Source of the DNA: Kocuria rhizophila
GTDB taxonomy: Bacteria > Actinomycetota > Actinomycetes > Actinomycetales > Micrococcaceae
NCBI RefSeq assembly: GCF_003667225.1
Contig: NZ_RCOM01000007.1
Coordinates: forward strand, 1-58,163
Reading direction: 5' to 3'
DNA length: 58,163 nucleotides
The notes under the pieces were generated by a model. That model was not told where the DNA came from, searched no databases, and saw nothing but the letters and a program-made list of their open reading frames with translations. Every line of letters starts with the position of its first letter. Position 1 is the first letter of the stretch. A program made the position numbers and the translations under genes. Shown here one piece after another: positions 46,648 through 56,004 of the stretch.

Positions 46648-48489
46648 TCAGCGGACGTCCACCTCTCCGATCCGCAGACCGAAGGGGTATCCGCCAATGG
46701 GGTTGCTCAGCTGGGGCAGCTCGGTCCACTGGACCAGCACGTACTGGTGGGGCGTGCTGCGGGCGGCGTCCGCGAGCGCAACGGTGGCCTCGGGGCCGGT
46801 GAAGGAGCCCTTGCCCACCTCCTGGGCGCCCTCGAGAGAGGGCTGGTCCGAGACGTAGACGGTGAACTGGCCACCGGAGCCGTCCGCCTGCTGGATGGTC
46901 AGCTCCTGGGCCGTTGCGGGTTCCTTCAGCTGCACCGCGAGACCCACGCTGTCCGCAAGGTTGCCGAACTGCGCGCTGGAGAACCCGTAGCTGAGCCAGT
47001 AGGTGGCGGGATCGCCGTCCGTGGCCTGGTTCAGGGTGGCGTCCGTGTCCGCCATGAAGTTCGGATCGGAGGTCAGCCGGGAGGCGGAGGCCACGTCCGG
47101 CGCCGCCGCGGCGCTGGGTGCGGCCGTCGCGGCGGGAGAGCCGCTGGGATCCGCCGGAGCCGCGGTCTGCTCCGGTGCTCCCTCACTGGTGAACTGGCTC
47201 GTCAGGGTTCCGAGTCCCCGGAACCCCAGGACAATGGCGGCAATCAGCACAATGGCCAGCAGGAGCAGCAGGAGCCAGCGCAACGGCCCCTTGCGGGAGT
47301 CCTCCGCGGTGGAGCCGTCGGTGCCCGGTGCGCCCCCGGCGCCCGTGCCCGTGGCGGCCGCACCGACCGTGGCCGTGCTGGTGGGTGAAGACGCGGTGTC
47401 CGAGCCTGCGGGGTCCGGCTCCGGATCAAGCCCCTGCCCGCTCCGCTGATCCGCAGCACCCGCCTCCGCGGCTCCTCCGAGAGCGGCGTCTGCCCCCGCA
47501 GCTCCTCCGAGAGTGGCCCCGACACCAGCGGTGCCCGCGACGGCAGCTCCCGCACCGGCGGTCTCACCGGTGCTCTCATCGGCCGTTCCCGCGGTGGTCC
47601 GCCCCGTGGCCCGCCCCGCGGTCCTCTCGTCGGTCCGCGCGGTGGAACCTGCGGTGGCTCCCTCGGCGCGGTCCCGGGATGCGGCGGCCGGAGCGGCGTC
47701 GTCGAGGGGTCCGGGCGCGTCAGGGGACCCGGCGGCGTCGCCGGACGGGACGGCGCGTGAGCCGCCGTGGCGCTCGTCCAGGCGGTCCGGCTTGCCCTCG
47801 GTGCGCTCGAAGCTCTCGTAGCGGTTGTCGCCGTCGTACGTGGGGTCGATGGCGCCGGCGGCCACCGTGGCACCACCGGAGCCGCCGCGGGAGGCCGCGC
47901 GGTCGAACATGGTGGAGCGCACGGCACCCGGGCGGACCTTGCGCGCGAGGCCGAGCCTGTTGCGCACGGACGGTGCGGGCGGCGCCGAGGAGTAGTCGTC
48001 GTAGTCCGAGGCGCTCCAGCGCGTGACGGCGGGCTCCTCGTCCTGGGGCTTCTCCGTGCGGGGTGCGACGCTGCGCTGCGGCTGGGTGGGATCCGGCTCC
48101 TCGTAAATGTAGGACGCGGAGGACGCGGTGCGCGCGTCCCCGAAGATGTCGTCGGAGAGGGAGTAGTCGTCCGAGTGCTGGTCCGCGAACAGCAGCGCGT
48201 CCAGCAGGTCCGCGGCGGGTGCGTAGGACGTGACCAGGTAGGTGGCGTCCTCGGTCTGGCCCATGTCCAGGACCTGGAAGCCGCTGTGCCCGGAGCCGGC
48301 CGCGAGGGAACGGGCGTTCTCCACCACGGTGGACTCGTGCGCGGGCGCGGGAACCAGGATGGACACCCGACGGCGCAGGATCTGGTCCTCGCCCTGGAGC
48401 ACGTGGTCGTGGTCGGCGGTGCTCAGCAGCGACGCGCTGACCTTGTAGCGGCCGCCCAGGACGGTTCCGAGCGCAATGGGCTGGGACAC
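46648..48489 (-). CDS. Pseudokinase N-lobe / discoidin-like membrane protein
   Basis: 613 residues from GTG 48489 (VSQPIALGTVLGGRYKV) with GAGGGAG upstream. The N-terminal ~110 residues resemble a Ser/Thr kinase N-lobe but lack the glycine loop and the catalytic Lys (VSILV instead of VAIKV), and no HRD or DFG follows. A long acidic then Ala/Gly/Thr-rich linker (about 130-400) leads to one membrane helix (404-424). The outer C-terminus (about 470-613: DATLNQATDGDPATYWLSYGF, FTVYVSDQP) resembles an F5/8-type discoidin sandwich. In mycobacteria the equivalent parts are fused to MurJ (Rv3910); here murJ is separate and 65 bases upstream. Confidence 0.85.
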   Translation of the reverse strand: MSQPIALGTVLGGRYKVSASLLSTADHDHVLQGEDQILRRRVSILVPAPAHESTVVENARSLAAGSGHSGFQVLDMGQTEDATYLVTSYAPAADLLDALLFADQHSDDYSLSDDIFGDARTASSASYIYEEPDPTQPQRSVAPRTEKPQDEEPAVTRWSASDYDDYSSAPPAPSVRNRLGLARKVRPGAVRSTMFDRAASRGGSGGATVAAGAIDPTYDGDNRYESFERTEGKPDRLDERHGGSRAVPSGDAAGSPDAPGPLDDAAPAAASRDRAEGATAGSTARTDERTAGRATGRTTAGTADESTGETAGAGAAVAGTAGVGATLGGAAGADAALGGAAEAGAADQRSGQGLDPEPDPAGSDTASSPTSTATVGAAATGTGAGGAPGTDGSTAEDSRKGPLRWLLLLLLAIVLIAAIVLGFRGLGTLTSQFTSEGAPEQTAAPADPSGSPAATAAPSAAAAPDVASASRLTSDPNFMADTDATLNQATDGDPATYWLSYGFSSAQFGNLADSVGLAVQLKEPATAQELTIQQADGSGGQFTVYVSDQPSLEGAQEVGKGSFTGPEATVALADAARSTPHQYVLVQWTELPQLSNPIGGYPFGLRIGEVDVR

Positions 48490-48554
48490 GGTGGCTCCCT
48501 CTGATTCGGGCGCCGCGGCGGTCGCACGGACGCGAGAACGAACTTTCCGGCAGT

Positions 48555-50210
48555 CTACCGGCCGAGCTTGGCCTTCAGCGGGGCCACGAGGGACGCGAAC
48601 TCCTGCACCCGGAAGACCTTCAGGGCCACCGCGTAGCCCACGGCCATGGCGATGCCTCCGACCGCGATGGTGACCAGCGCCGTGACCTGCCGGTGCCACG
48701 GGAAGCCGTCCGTGCTGTAGCCGCCCATGAGCCACAGGGCCGCCACGCCGACGAGCCCCGCAACGAGGGAGGCCGCCAGAATCCGGGCGTGCGAGCCCAC
48801 GATGCGGGACAGGCCGTAGTCGCCGATCCGCCGCTTGAGCGCGTAGTGGTAGATGACCGTGGCCAGGATGTTCTGCAGGGCGTAGCACCCGGCCACGGCG
48901 AACACCATCTGCTCGGGCGGGACGGAGTGGGCGATGACCACGGCGCCGACCACCGTGAACACGGACACCGCGAGCTGCACCATGAACGGCGTGCGGGCGT
49001 CCTCCTGGGCGTAGAACGCGCGGCCCAGCATGAACGCCGTGGACATGAACGGTGCGCCGATCGCGATCACGGTGATGACCTGTCCGATCACGGCGCCCGC
49101 CGCGGGGACACCGCCGGAGAACAGCATGCCCAGCGGTCCGGCGTAGACGATCAGGGCCACCATGCAGAACACCGTGGCCACGCCCGTGACGCGCAGGCTC
49201 GAGGAGAGGGAGGACACCAGGGACTCGCGGTCGTGCTCCGCGGCGGCGGCCGCCATCCGGTTGAACAGCACGGTGGCGATGGACAGCCCGATCACCCCGT
49301 GGGGCAGGGCGTAGAGCATCGTGGCCTGGTCCAGCACGGCCGTGCCCGCGATCGGGGCGGGACCGCCCGGGCCGGCGGGAACGTCGGAGCGCGCTCCGGT
49401 GGGAATGGCCGCCGTGCGGTACAGGGCCATGAAGGCGAGGTTGGCGATCACGCCGGTGGCCAGGGTCCAGCCGCCCAGCCGACCCGCGGCGGACAGCCCG
49501 ATCCCGCGCCACCCGAAGCGCGGGCGGATGCGCAGACCCAGGCGGGCGAGCGGCCAGAACAGGATGAAGGCCTGGGCGGCCACGCCCACCGTGGACATTC
49601 CCACGAGCCAGAACGTCTGCGCCGACGTCCAGTTCTCCAGCGTGTGCGGGGTGGTGCGGAACGGGCCGAACAGGTAGATGAACACCAGCAGCGAGGCGAT
49701 CGCGATGACGTTGTTCAGCACGGGCGCCCACATGTAGGCCCCGAACGCGCCCTTGGCGTTGAGCACCTGGCCCACCACGGTGTAGAGCCCGTAGAAGAAG
49801 ATCTGGGGGAACGTGATCACCGCGAACATGGTGCCCATGGCCAGCTGCTCCTGGGACCAGCCGGGGCCCATGAGCCGCATGATGGGCCCCACGCACAGCA
49901 GCACGGCGGCGGTGATCACCAGCAGGGCGATCACGGCGAGCGTCAGCAGCCGCGAGATGTAGTCAGCGCCCTCGTCCTCGGACTTGGACGCCTTGATGAT
50001 CTGCGGCACCAGAACCGCGTTGAACACGCCGCCGGCGATCAGCACGTAGATCAGGTTGGGCAGGGTGTTGGCCAGCTGGAACACGTCCGCCATGGTGGCG
50101 GCGGAGCCGATGGCCACCGTGATCAGGAAGGTCTTGACGAAACCCAGGATCCGGGACACCAGGGTCCCGGAGGCCATGATGGCGCTGGCGCGCGCCCCGG
50201 AGCTCTGCAT
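48555..50210 (-). CDS. murJ: Lipid II flippase MurJ (MviN)
   Basis: 551 residues, 14 membrane helices. MASGTLVSRILGFVKTFLITVAIG is the conserved opening; the LPHGVIGLSIATVLFNRMA segment and the FYAQEDARTPF motif are diagnostic. It exports lipid II for peptidoglycan synthesis. ATG 50210 follows AGGAGG; the longer frame to 50372 is rejected. It has no fused pseudokinase, unlike mycobacterial MurJ; that function is encoded by the next gene. Confidence 0.96.
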   Translation of the reverse strand: MQSSGARASAIMASGTLVSRILGFVKTFLITVAIGSAATMADVFQLANTLPNLIYVLIAGGVFNAVLVPQIIKASKSEDEGADYISRLLTLAVIALLVITAAVLLCVGPIMRLMGPGWSQEQLAMGTMFAVITFPQIFFYGLYTVVGQVLNAKGAFGAYMWAPVLNNVIAIASLLVFIYLFGPFRTTPHTLENWTSAQTFWLVGMSTVGVAAQAFILFWPLARLGLRIRPRFGWRGIGLSAAGRLGGWTLATGVIANLAFMALYRTAAIPTGARSDVPAGPGGPAPIAGTAVLDQATMLYALPHGVIGLSIATVLFNRMAAAAAEHDRESLVSSLSSSLRVTGVATVFCMVALIVYAGPLGMLFSGGVPAAGAVIGQVITVIAIGAPFMSTAFMLGRAFYAQEDARTPFMVQLAVSVFTVVGAVVIAHSVPPEQMVFAVAGCYALQNILATVIYHYALKRRIGDYGLSRIVGSHARILAASLVAGLVGVAALWLMGGYSTDGFPWHRQVTALVTIAVGGIAMAVGYAVALKVFRVQEFASLVAPLKAKLGR

Positions 50211-50275
50211 GGAACAAGGCCTCCTGCACGAAGGGTGGGACCGTCCGCGGCGCGGCACGGGTCGAACGGGACACC

Positions 50276-50776
50276 TTACAACTGGTGGATGATGTATTCC
50301 CGGGCGATGTCGGCAATGCGCCGCTCGTTGGGGAAGGACAGCTTGCGCCCGAGGTCGTCGATGCCCGCCCACGCCACGTCCACGGCCTCGTGGTCGGGAT
50401 CGTTCTCGGTGGTCAGAAATCCGCCGGTGGCCTCCAGCAGGAAGTGGTGGACGGTCTTGTGCACACGGTGCCCGGAGACGGTGAACCAGTAGTCGATGCT
50501 GCCCAGCGGGGAGAGCACCCGGCCCCTGATCCCGGTTTCCTCCTCGATCTCCCGCACGGCGGCTTCCTGGTTGGTCTCCTCACCCTCGGGATGCCCCTTG
50601 GGGAGGCACCACTCCAGGCGCCCACCGCGGTTGATGCGAGCGATGATGGCCACCGGATGCGTGGGGTCGGACAGGTTGACCACGATCCCACCGGCCGAGA
50701 CCTCTTCCACCGTGGGCAGCGCGGAGACCGGTTGGTTCGGTCGCCTCTTGGGCGCGCTGGGTACGGGGAAAGCCAT
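50276..50776 (-). CDS. Nudix hydrolase
   Basis: 166 residues. The Nudix box GHPEGEETNQEAAVREIEEETGI at residues 61-83 has all catalytic acidic residues (GX5EX7REUXEEXGU). It hydrolyses nucleoside diphosphate derivatives; the substrate is unknown. The ATG at 50776 (MAFPVPSAPKRR) is chosen; the huge open frame continuing to 55513 is antisense noise. It is divergent from the CCA enzyme and upstream of murJ on the same strand. A Nudix gene beside MurJ and the CCA enzyme is a conserved actinobacterial arrangement. Confidence 0.93.
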   Translation of the reverse strand: MAFPVPSAPKRRPNQPVSALPTVEEVSAGGIVVNLSDPTHPVAIIARINRGGRLEWCLPKGHPEGEETNQEAAVREIEEETGIRGRVLSPLGSIDYWFTVSGHRVHKTVHHFLLEATGGFLTTENDPDHEAVDVAWAGIDDLGRKLSFPNERRIADIAREYIIHQL

Positions 50777-50929
50777 GCCGTCTACCTTAGCCACAATCAC
50801 CTGGCACTCCCTGACGGCCGCCGGAGGCCCCCGCCGCAGCCCCGGCAGGGCAGTCGAGGAGCCGTGGCGCGACCCCGCCCCGGTTCGGTGGCGGCGGCCG
50901 GCGAGGCCGCTCGGGGCCGTGATGCGATA

Positions 50930-52366
50930 ATGGCTCGCATCATGACGCAGCTGCTGGACACCTCCTCCCTCCATCCCGTCTCCCTCGAACTGGGTCGGCT
51001 CTTCGCCGCCTCCGGGCACGACCTGTCCCTCGTGGGCGGTCCCGTCCGCGATCTGCTCCTGGGGCGGGAGGCCCTGGACCTGGACTTCACCACGGACGCG
51101 GATCCCGATCAGACCCTGGCCGTCATCCGTGACTGGGCGGACGCCCACTGGGAGATCGGACGGGACTTCGGGACCATCGGGATGCGCAAGGCGGGCATGC
51201 AGCTGGAGATCACCACCTACCGTGCTGAGGCCTACGACCCCGACTCGCGCAAGCCCACCGTGGCGTTCGGGGACGACCTCACGGAGGATCTGCGCCGCCG
51301 TGACTTCACGGTCAACGCCATGGCGCTGCGGCTGCCGGACATGGAGCTCGTGGATCCCTTCGGGGGCATCAAGGACCTGCACGCGGGTGTCCTGCGCACC
51401 CCCGGAACCCCGGAGGACTCCTTCACGGACGATCCCCTCCGCATGATGCGCGCCGCCCGCTTCACGTCCCAGCTGGGTCTGACGGTGGCGGAACCGGTGC
51501 GGGAAGCCATGACCGCCATGGCCCAGCGGATCGAGATCGTCTCCGCGGAGCGCGTGCGCGAGGAGCTGGTCAAGCTGATCTGCGGCGCCCACCCGCGGCG
51601 CGGCGTGGAACTCATGGTGGACACCGGTCTCGCGCAGATCGTGCTGCCCGAGGTGCCGGCGCTGCAGCTCGAGACGGACGAGGCCCACCACCACAAGGAC
51701 GTCTACCAGCATTCCCTCACGGTCATGGAACAGGCCGCAGAGAAGGAGACGGACCCGGCGGGCCCCGTTCCCGCCCCGGACTTCGCGCTGCGCTTCGCCG
51801 CGCTGATGCACGACGTGGGCAAGCCCGCCACCCGGCGCTTTGAGCCGTCCGGGGCGGTCAGCTTCCGCCACCACGAGGTGGTGGGCGCCAAGCTCACACG
51901 CAAGCGGATGAAGGCGCTGCGCTTCGACAACGAGACGATCAAACGGGTCACCCGCCTGGTGGAACTGCATATGCGTTTCTACGGATATGGGGAGGCGGAC
52001 TGGACCGACTCCGCGGTGCGCCGCTACGTGCGGGACGCGGGGAGCGAGCTCGAGCGGCTGCACCGGCTGACCCGCTCGGACGTGACCACCCGGAACCGGC
52101 GCAAGGCCGCCCGGCTGGCCGGGCACTACGACGAGCTCGAGCGGCGCATCGCGCAGCTGGCGGAGCAGGAGCAGCTCGACGCCGTGCGCCCCGAGCTGGA
52201 CGGGCAGCAGATCATGGAGATCCTGGGCATCCCGCCGGGACCCCAGGTGGGGCGGGCCTACAAGTACCTCCTGGAGCTGCGCCTGGACGAGGGGGCGCTC
52301 GGGGAGGACGAGGCGCGGGAGCGGCTGCTGCGGTGGGCCCGTGAGAAGGGCATCGGGGGCTCCTGA
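50930..52366 (+). CDS. cca: CCA tRNA nucleotidyltransferase
   Basis: 478 residues. Class II nucleotidyltransferase: GGPVRD (36-41), catalytic DLDF (50-53), RRRDFTVNAM and the EDPLRMMRAARF-like motif (here DDPLRMMRAARF). An HD domain follows (ALMHDVGKP, about residue 290) and a C-terminal EHR-type region. It adds 3'-CCA to tRNAs, needed here because both tRNA genes of the window lack CCA. The start is 50930 (MARIMTQ) or 50942. Confidence 0.95.
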   Translation: MARIMTQLLDTSSLHPVSLELGRLFAASGHDLSLVGGPVRDLLLGREALDLDFTTDADPDQTLAVIRDWADAHWEIGRDFGTIGMRKAGMQLEITTYRAEAYDPDSRKPTVAFGDDLTEDLRRRDFTVNAMALRLPDMELVDPFGGIKDLHAGVLRTPGTPEDSFTDDPLRMMRAARFTSQLGLTVAEPVREAMTAMAQRIEIVSAERVREELVKLICGAHPRRGVELMVDTGLAQIVLPEVPALQLETDEAHHHKDVYQHSLTVMEQAAEKETDPAGPVPAPDFALRFAALMHDVGKPATRRFEPSGAVSFRHHEVVGAKLTRKRMKALRFDNETIKRVTRLVELHMRFYGYGEADWTDSAVRRYVRDAGSELERLHRLTRSDVTTRNRRKAARLAGHYDELERRIAQLAEQEQLDAVRPELDGQQIMEILGIPPGPQVGRAYKYLLELRLDEGALGEDEARERLLRWAREKGIGGS

Positions 52367-52579
52367 GCTGAGCGGCGGCGTCGTGCCGAGGGGCGGGGCA
52401 CTGCGCCACCCCGGTGTGGTCCGGCGCTGGGGCCGCGCCACAGGCCCGGTGCCGCGCGCCGTTCCACCGGGCAGGTGTTGCCCGGCGCCGCGCGCCGCAG
52501 AGTGACATGACGCCCGAGAACGCGCACCCGCGTGGAACACTGGTGATCGATTCCCCGCCCACGTCCTAGGAGACCCCGC

Positions 52580-53839
52580 ATGAGCCTCGAAGGTGCGCGC
52601 AACAGGTCCGGAGCGAGTGCCGGCCTGATGCTGCTGGGCGTGGGGCTGTACACCGTGATGATGGCCTACCTCATCCGCATCCCGTGCCACGTGCCGGAGT
52701 GGAACGTCGCGGAGCAGGTCCCGCAGCTGTGCGCCACCGTGATCGACGCGGGCGATCTGGGGGTGCACTCGTCGGACGTGGCCGGAGGCTTCTTCACGGG
52801 CGGCCCCACGGGGGACCAGCCCGTGCTGGTGGGCATGATCACCACGATCATCGGGTGGTTCGCCTCCAACCTGTCCTCCCTGATGGGCCTGGACGTGGGG
52901 CAGGGCTTCTACCTGGACCTCTCGGTGGTGCTGCTGGCGCTGGTGTGGCTGGCGATCGTGGCCGTGGTGTCGTCGCTGAGCGGCAACCGCAGCACGGATG
53001 CGCTGGTCATGGCGCTGTCCCCCGTGGTGGTGCTGGTGGGCTTCCAGTCCTGGGACCTGTGGGCCGTGCTCTTCATGATGCTGGCCGTCCTGGGCTACGT
53101 GCGCGGCAACCCCGCCGTGGCCGGGATCATGGTGGGTTTCGGCGCGTCCGTGGCCTTCTTCCCGGTGGTGGTGCTTCTGGCCATCCTGATCATGGCCGCC
53201 CGGCACCGGTTCCTGAAGGACATCGTCTCCGCGCTGCTGTGGGCCGTGTTCGCGTGGGCGCTGATCAACGGCACGTACATGCTCACGGCCTGGGACCGGT
53301 GGCTCGCGCAGTTCAACGAGATGGTCCGCTCCGACACGGGCAGCTCCTCCCTGTGGAACGTGTGGGGCTCCACCGTGGAGCCTCGCACCGGAGTCTCCCT
53401 GGGCGCCGGGGACGGTGGCCAGTTCGTCCTGCTGAGCATGGTGCTGGCCCTGGTGTTCGTCCTGCTCGTGGCACTGCTGAGCAAGCGTGAACCCTCCGTG
53501 GTGCAGGTGACGTTCCTGCTGCTGGCGCTCTACATCCTGCTGGCCAAGGAGTACTCCCTGACCTACGTGCTGTGGCTCGTGCCGCTCGTGATCCTGTGCC
53601 GGCGCAACTGGGTGGAGTTCGCGCTGTGGCAGGTGGTGGAGACCCTCTACTGGGCCACCGTGGTGCTTCCCAGCTCGGCGTGGCCCACCCTGCCCTGGGT
53701 GCAGGAGTTCGGGTGGAGCGCCCAGGACCTGCTGGCCGTGGTGCGCTACGCGTTCCTCGTGTACCTGGTGGTGGCCGTGGTGGTGGACATGTTCCGGGGC
53801 CGCAAGGCGGCGGCCCTGGGCGCCTCCGCCGTGCAGTAG
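52580..53839 (+). CDS. Polytopic membrane protein, GT-C-like (GT87/DUF2029 style)
   Basis: 419 residues with about 9-10 membrane helices. Placement just upstream of rpsF and the helix pattern recall mycobacterial Rv0051 and GT-C mannosyltransferase-like proteins. A long extracytoplasmic segment (about 35-85) contains two Cys (CHVPEWN, LCATVID). No DxD or clear catalytic pair is visible, so enzyme activity is uncertain. AGGAG precedes the ATG. It is followed by another envelope protein gene 15 bases later. Confidence 0.7.
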   Translation: MSLEGARNRSGASAGLMLLGVGLYTVMMAYLIRIPCHVPEWNVAEQVPQLCATVIDAGDLGVHSSDVAGGFFTGGPTGDQPVLVGMITTIIGWFASNLSSLMGLDVGQGFYLDLSVVLLALVWLAIVAVVSSLSGNRSTDALVMALSPVVVLVGFQSWDLWAVLFMMLAVLGYVRGNPAVAGIMVGFGASVAFFPVVVLLAILIMAARHRFLKDIVSALLWAVFAWALINGTYMLTAWDRWLAQFNEMVRSDTGSSSLWNVWGSTVEPRTGVSLGAGDGGQFVLLSMVLALVFVLLVALLSKREPSVVQVTFLLLALYILLAKEYSLTYVLWLVPLVILCRRNWVEFALWQVVETLYWATVVLPSSAWPTLPWVQEFGWSAQDLLAVVRYAFLVYLVVAVVVDMFRGRKAAALGASAVQ

Positions 53840-53854
53840 CCCGCCGCGGAACCC

Positions 53855-55006
53855 ATGAGCAGACACGAACCCGAGGCCCTCGAGAACCTGGCGCTGCCCA
53901 CCCTGCGCGCCCTGGCCGTGCCGCTCGTGGTGGTCCTCGCCCTCGTGGTCGGCATCGTCACGGTGTGGACCTCCGCCGCGAACTGGTTCCTGGTGGCTCG
54001 GGACCCGGAGTCCCCCGTGGACACCTACCTGAGCCACCTGGAGGGCGGCAGCTCCCGGCAGGTCATGGCGCCGCTGCTGACCACGGAGGACGACGGGCTC
54101 GACCAGGTGCTCACCAACCCCGCGTACCGAGCCGCGGGCAACCGCCCGCAGCGCCACGAGTTCGTGGGCACCCGGGTCACCGGGGACACGGCGGTGGTCA
54201 CTGTGGACGTGGGCCTGGGGGACGGCTCCGTGGTCCGGCGCGCCTACACCGTGCACCTCGTGACGGCGTGGGGGCCGTTCAACGACGCCTGGCAGCTGCG
54301 CGAGCGCGAGCACGCGCCCGTGACCGTCCGCCTGCCCGCCGCCGTGGACGCGCTGGCCGTCAACGGGCAGAAGGTCCGCCCCGAGGGCACCGCGATCGGG
54401 TCGGACCCGGACGCCCCTCCTGGCGGTCCCGCCCGCACCTGGCGCTTCGAGGGCCTCCCCGGTCAGTACGACGTCGCCCTGCCGCAGGACTCGTACCTGC
54501 TGGCCGGGAAGCATGCCGTCACGGAGATATCTCTTGCGGATCCGCGTCCGGCCGAGGCGGGCATGACCTACGAGGCCTCGCCACGCATGTGGGAGGAGGT
54601 GGAGCGCGAGGTGCAGAACACCCTCAGCACGTGCGGCAGCGTGGTGCGTTTCGACGCGGCCACCTGTCCCGTGCCCCGGAAGGCCGAGCGGGCGCCGTCG
54701 TCCGGGGGTGGCGCACCGACCGGGACGAGCGGTCTGGCGGACGGGGTCTCCAACGTGCGCTGGCAGCTCACCTCGCGTCCCGCGCTGCTGCTGGAGCCCG
54801 ACGCGCGGGATCCCCTCACCTTCCACGCGGTGCCCTTCCGGCAGGCGCAGGCCCGGGTCACGTGGCTGCAGAACGGGCGGCAGATGGTGGAGACGGTGTC
54901 CTTCGAGATCGAGGTGACGGCCCGCACCACCGGGGAGCACCTGGACACCGACGTCCGGTTGCGCTCCCCGCTGACCCACGCCCAGGCGGGCCCTCGGCCC
55001 TCCTAG
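53855..55006 (+). CDS. Membrane-anchored extracytoplasmic protein, hypothetical
   Basis: 383 residues. A single N-terminal membrane helix (about 18-42) anchors a large outer region with no family I recognise. Residues 120-230 are beta-rich (VNGQKVRPEG, GQYDVALPQDSYLLAGK look like Ig-like or PEGA-like strands). Two Cys (STCGSVV, ATCPVP, about 8-10 residues apart near 257-268) could form a disulfide. It is in a likely operon with the preceding and following envelope genes. Confidence 0.6.
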   Translation: MSRHEPEALENLALPTLRALAVPLVVVLALVVGIVTVWTSAANWFLVARDPESPVDTYLSHLEGGSSRQVMAPLLTTEDDGLDQVLTNPAYRAAGNRPQRHEFVGTRVTGDTAVVTVDVGLGDGSVVRRAYTVHLVTAWGPFNDAWQLREREHAPVTVRLPAAVDALAVNGQKVRPEGTAIGSDPDAPPGGPARTWRFEGLPGQYDVALPQDSYLLAGKHAVTEISLADPRPAEAGMTYEASPRMWEEVEREVQNTLSTCGSVVRFDAATCPVPRKAERAPSSGGGAPTGTSGLADGVSNVRWQLTSRPALLLEPDARDPLTFHAVPFRQAQARVTWLQNGRQMVETVSFEIEVTARTTGEHLDTDVRLRSPLTHAQAGPRPS

Positions 55007-55057
55007 ACTGGAGACAGCCGAGACACCGCAGTGCAGCACGAGGACAGGGGAGCCACC

Positions 55058-55447
55058 ATGGCCGAGGAACCGGAGTACTACCGCGCGCAGCCCATGCCGC
55101 CGCGGGGCGGGGCCGGTCCGGGCTCGCCGTACGGCAACACCGCCGGCGCCTCCTGGGGAGGCCCTACGGTCAACGTGAACGTGGTGGGTGGCAAGTCCAC
55201 GCTGCTCGCGTACGTGCTGTGGTTCTTCCTGGGCCAGTTCGGGATCCACAAGTTCTACCTGGCCCAACCGTTCCAGGGCCTGATCTACCTCACCCTCGGG
55301 GTGGCGGGGTGGGCCACCGTGGGCATCATCATCGGATGGTTCCTGCTGATTCCCCTGTGGCTGCTGCTGCTCGTGGACATCTTCGTGATCCCGGTGCGGG
55401 TGGGCACTCTCAACGCCCGGCTGGCCCGGCGCGTCAGTGGCTACTGA
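55058..55447 (+). CDS. TM2-domain protein
   Basis: 129 residues. A Pro/Gly-rich disordered N-terminus (1-45) leads to the TM2 domain: KSTLLAYVLWFFLGQFGIHKFYL then GLIYLTLGVAGW, two membrane helices with the conserved FGxHxFYLG-type loop. The ATG at 55058 follows AGGGGAG. TM2 proteins occur across bacteria; function unknown. Confidence 0.88.
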   Translation: MAEEPEYYRAQPMPPRGGAGPGSPYGNTAGASWGGPTVNVNVVGGKSTLLAYVLWFFLGQFGIHKFYLAQPFQGLIYLTLGVAGWATVGIIIGWFLLIPLWLLLLVDIFVIPVRVGTLNARLARRVSGY

Positions 55448-55474
55448 GGCTCCGCTGTAGTAAAGTGGGCAAGT

Positions 55475-55520
55475 CTGTGTGCCGTGCGCCGTTTCTCGTG
55501 CCGGCACCGACAACGCACAG
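55475..55520 (+). promoter_or_regulatory. Putative S6:S18 mRNA leader
   Basis: CTGT/ACAG (55475-55478 with 55517-55520) and GTGCCG/CGGCAC (55479-55484 with 55502-55507) form a stem with a one-sided bulge CGACAACGC on the 3' side. An asymmetric bulged hairpin upstream of rpsF is the form of the autoregulatory S6:S18 binding element. A possible promoter with TAGTAAAGT (55458-55466) lies just before it. Confidence 0.45.
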
Positions 55521-55577
55521 AACCTCCTGCTGCGGAAGGACCGCAGCCGCTCAGCCCGAAGGAGGTGGGTTCTTTAC

Positions 55578-55883
55578 ATGCGTGAATACGAACTGATGGT
55601 CATCCTCAACCCCGAGGTGGAGGAGCGTGCCGTCGAGCCGACCCTCAAGAAGTTCCTCGAGGTCGTCACCAAGGAGAACGGCACCGTCGACAAGCTCGAC
55701 ATCTGGGGCCGTCGTCGCCTGGCCTACGAGATCCAGAAGAAGTCCGAGGGGATCTACGCCGTGGTGAACTTCACCGCCGAGCCGCAGACCGCCAAGGAGC
55801 TGGACCGTGTCCTGAGCCTGAACGAGGCCGTGATGCGCACCAAGATCATCCGCCCGGAAGAGCAGAAGATCCACGGCAAGTGA
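55578..55883 (+). CDS. rpsF: 30S ribosomal protein S6
   Basis: 101 residues, [17 protein letters not shown] start and [18 protein letters not shown] end. GAAGGAGG is upstream. The start of the conserved rpsF-ssb-rpsR-rplI operon. Confidence 0.99.
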
Positions 55884-56004
55884 GCTGACGTGCGGTTCAC
55901 CCGGACTGCACACCGCACTCTCCCCGGCAGCCCTCACGGGCTCCGTGAGATGCTTGTCAACCCACTGAGTCTCGCATCCAGCGTCCACACATCCGGAGGT
56001 TCAC

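Noticed and set aside
46648-49896. Reading the pseudokinase gene as a 1082-residue protein from 49896
   Set aside because: The upstream 469 codons overlap murJ in another frame and have shadow composition; GTG 48489 has a good RBS and starts the conserved region.
50276-55513. A 1745-codon open frame on the minus strand across the CCA enzyme and envelope genes
   Set aside because: Only its last 166 codons (Nudix hydrolase) are real. The rest is antisense to well-supported genes, is His/Gly/Arg-rich, and reflects high-GC codon bias.
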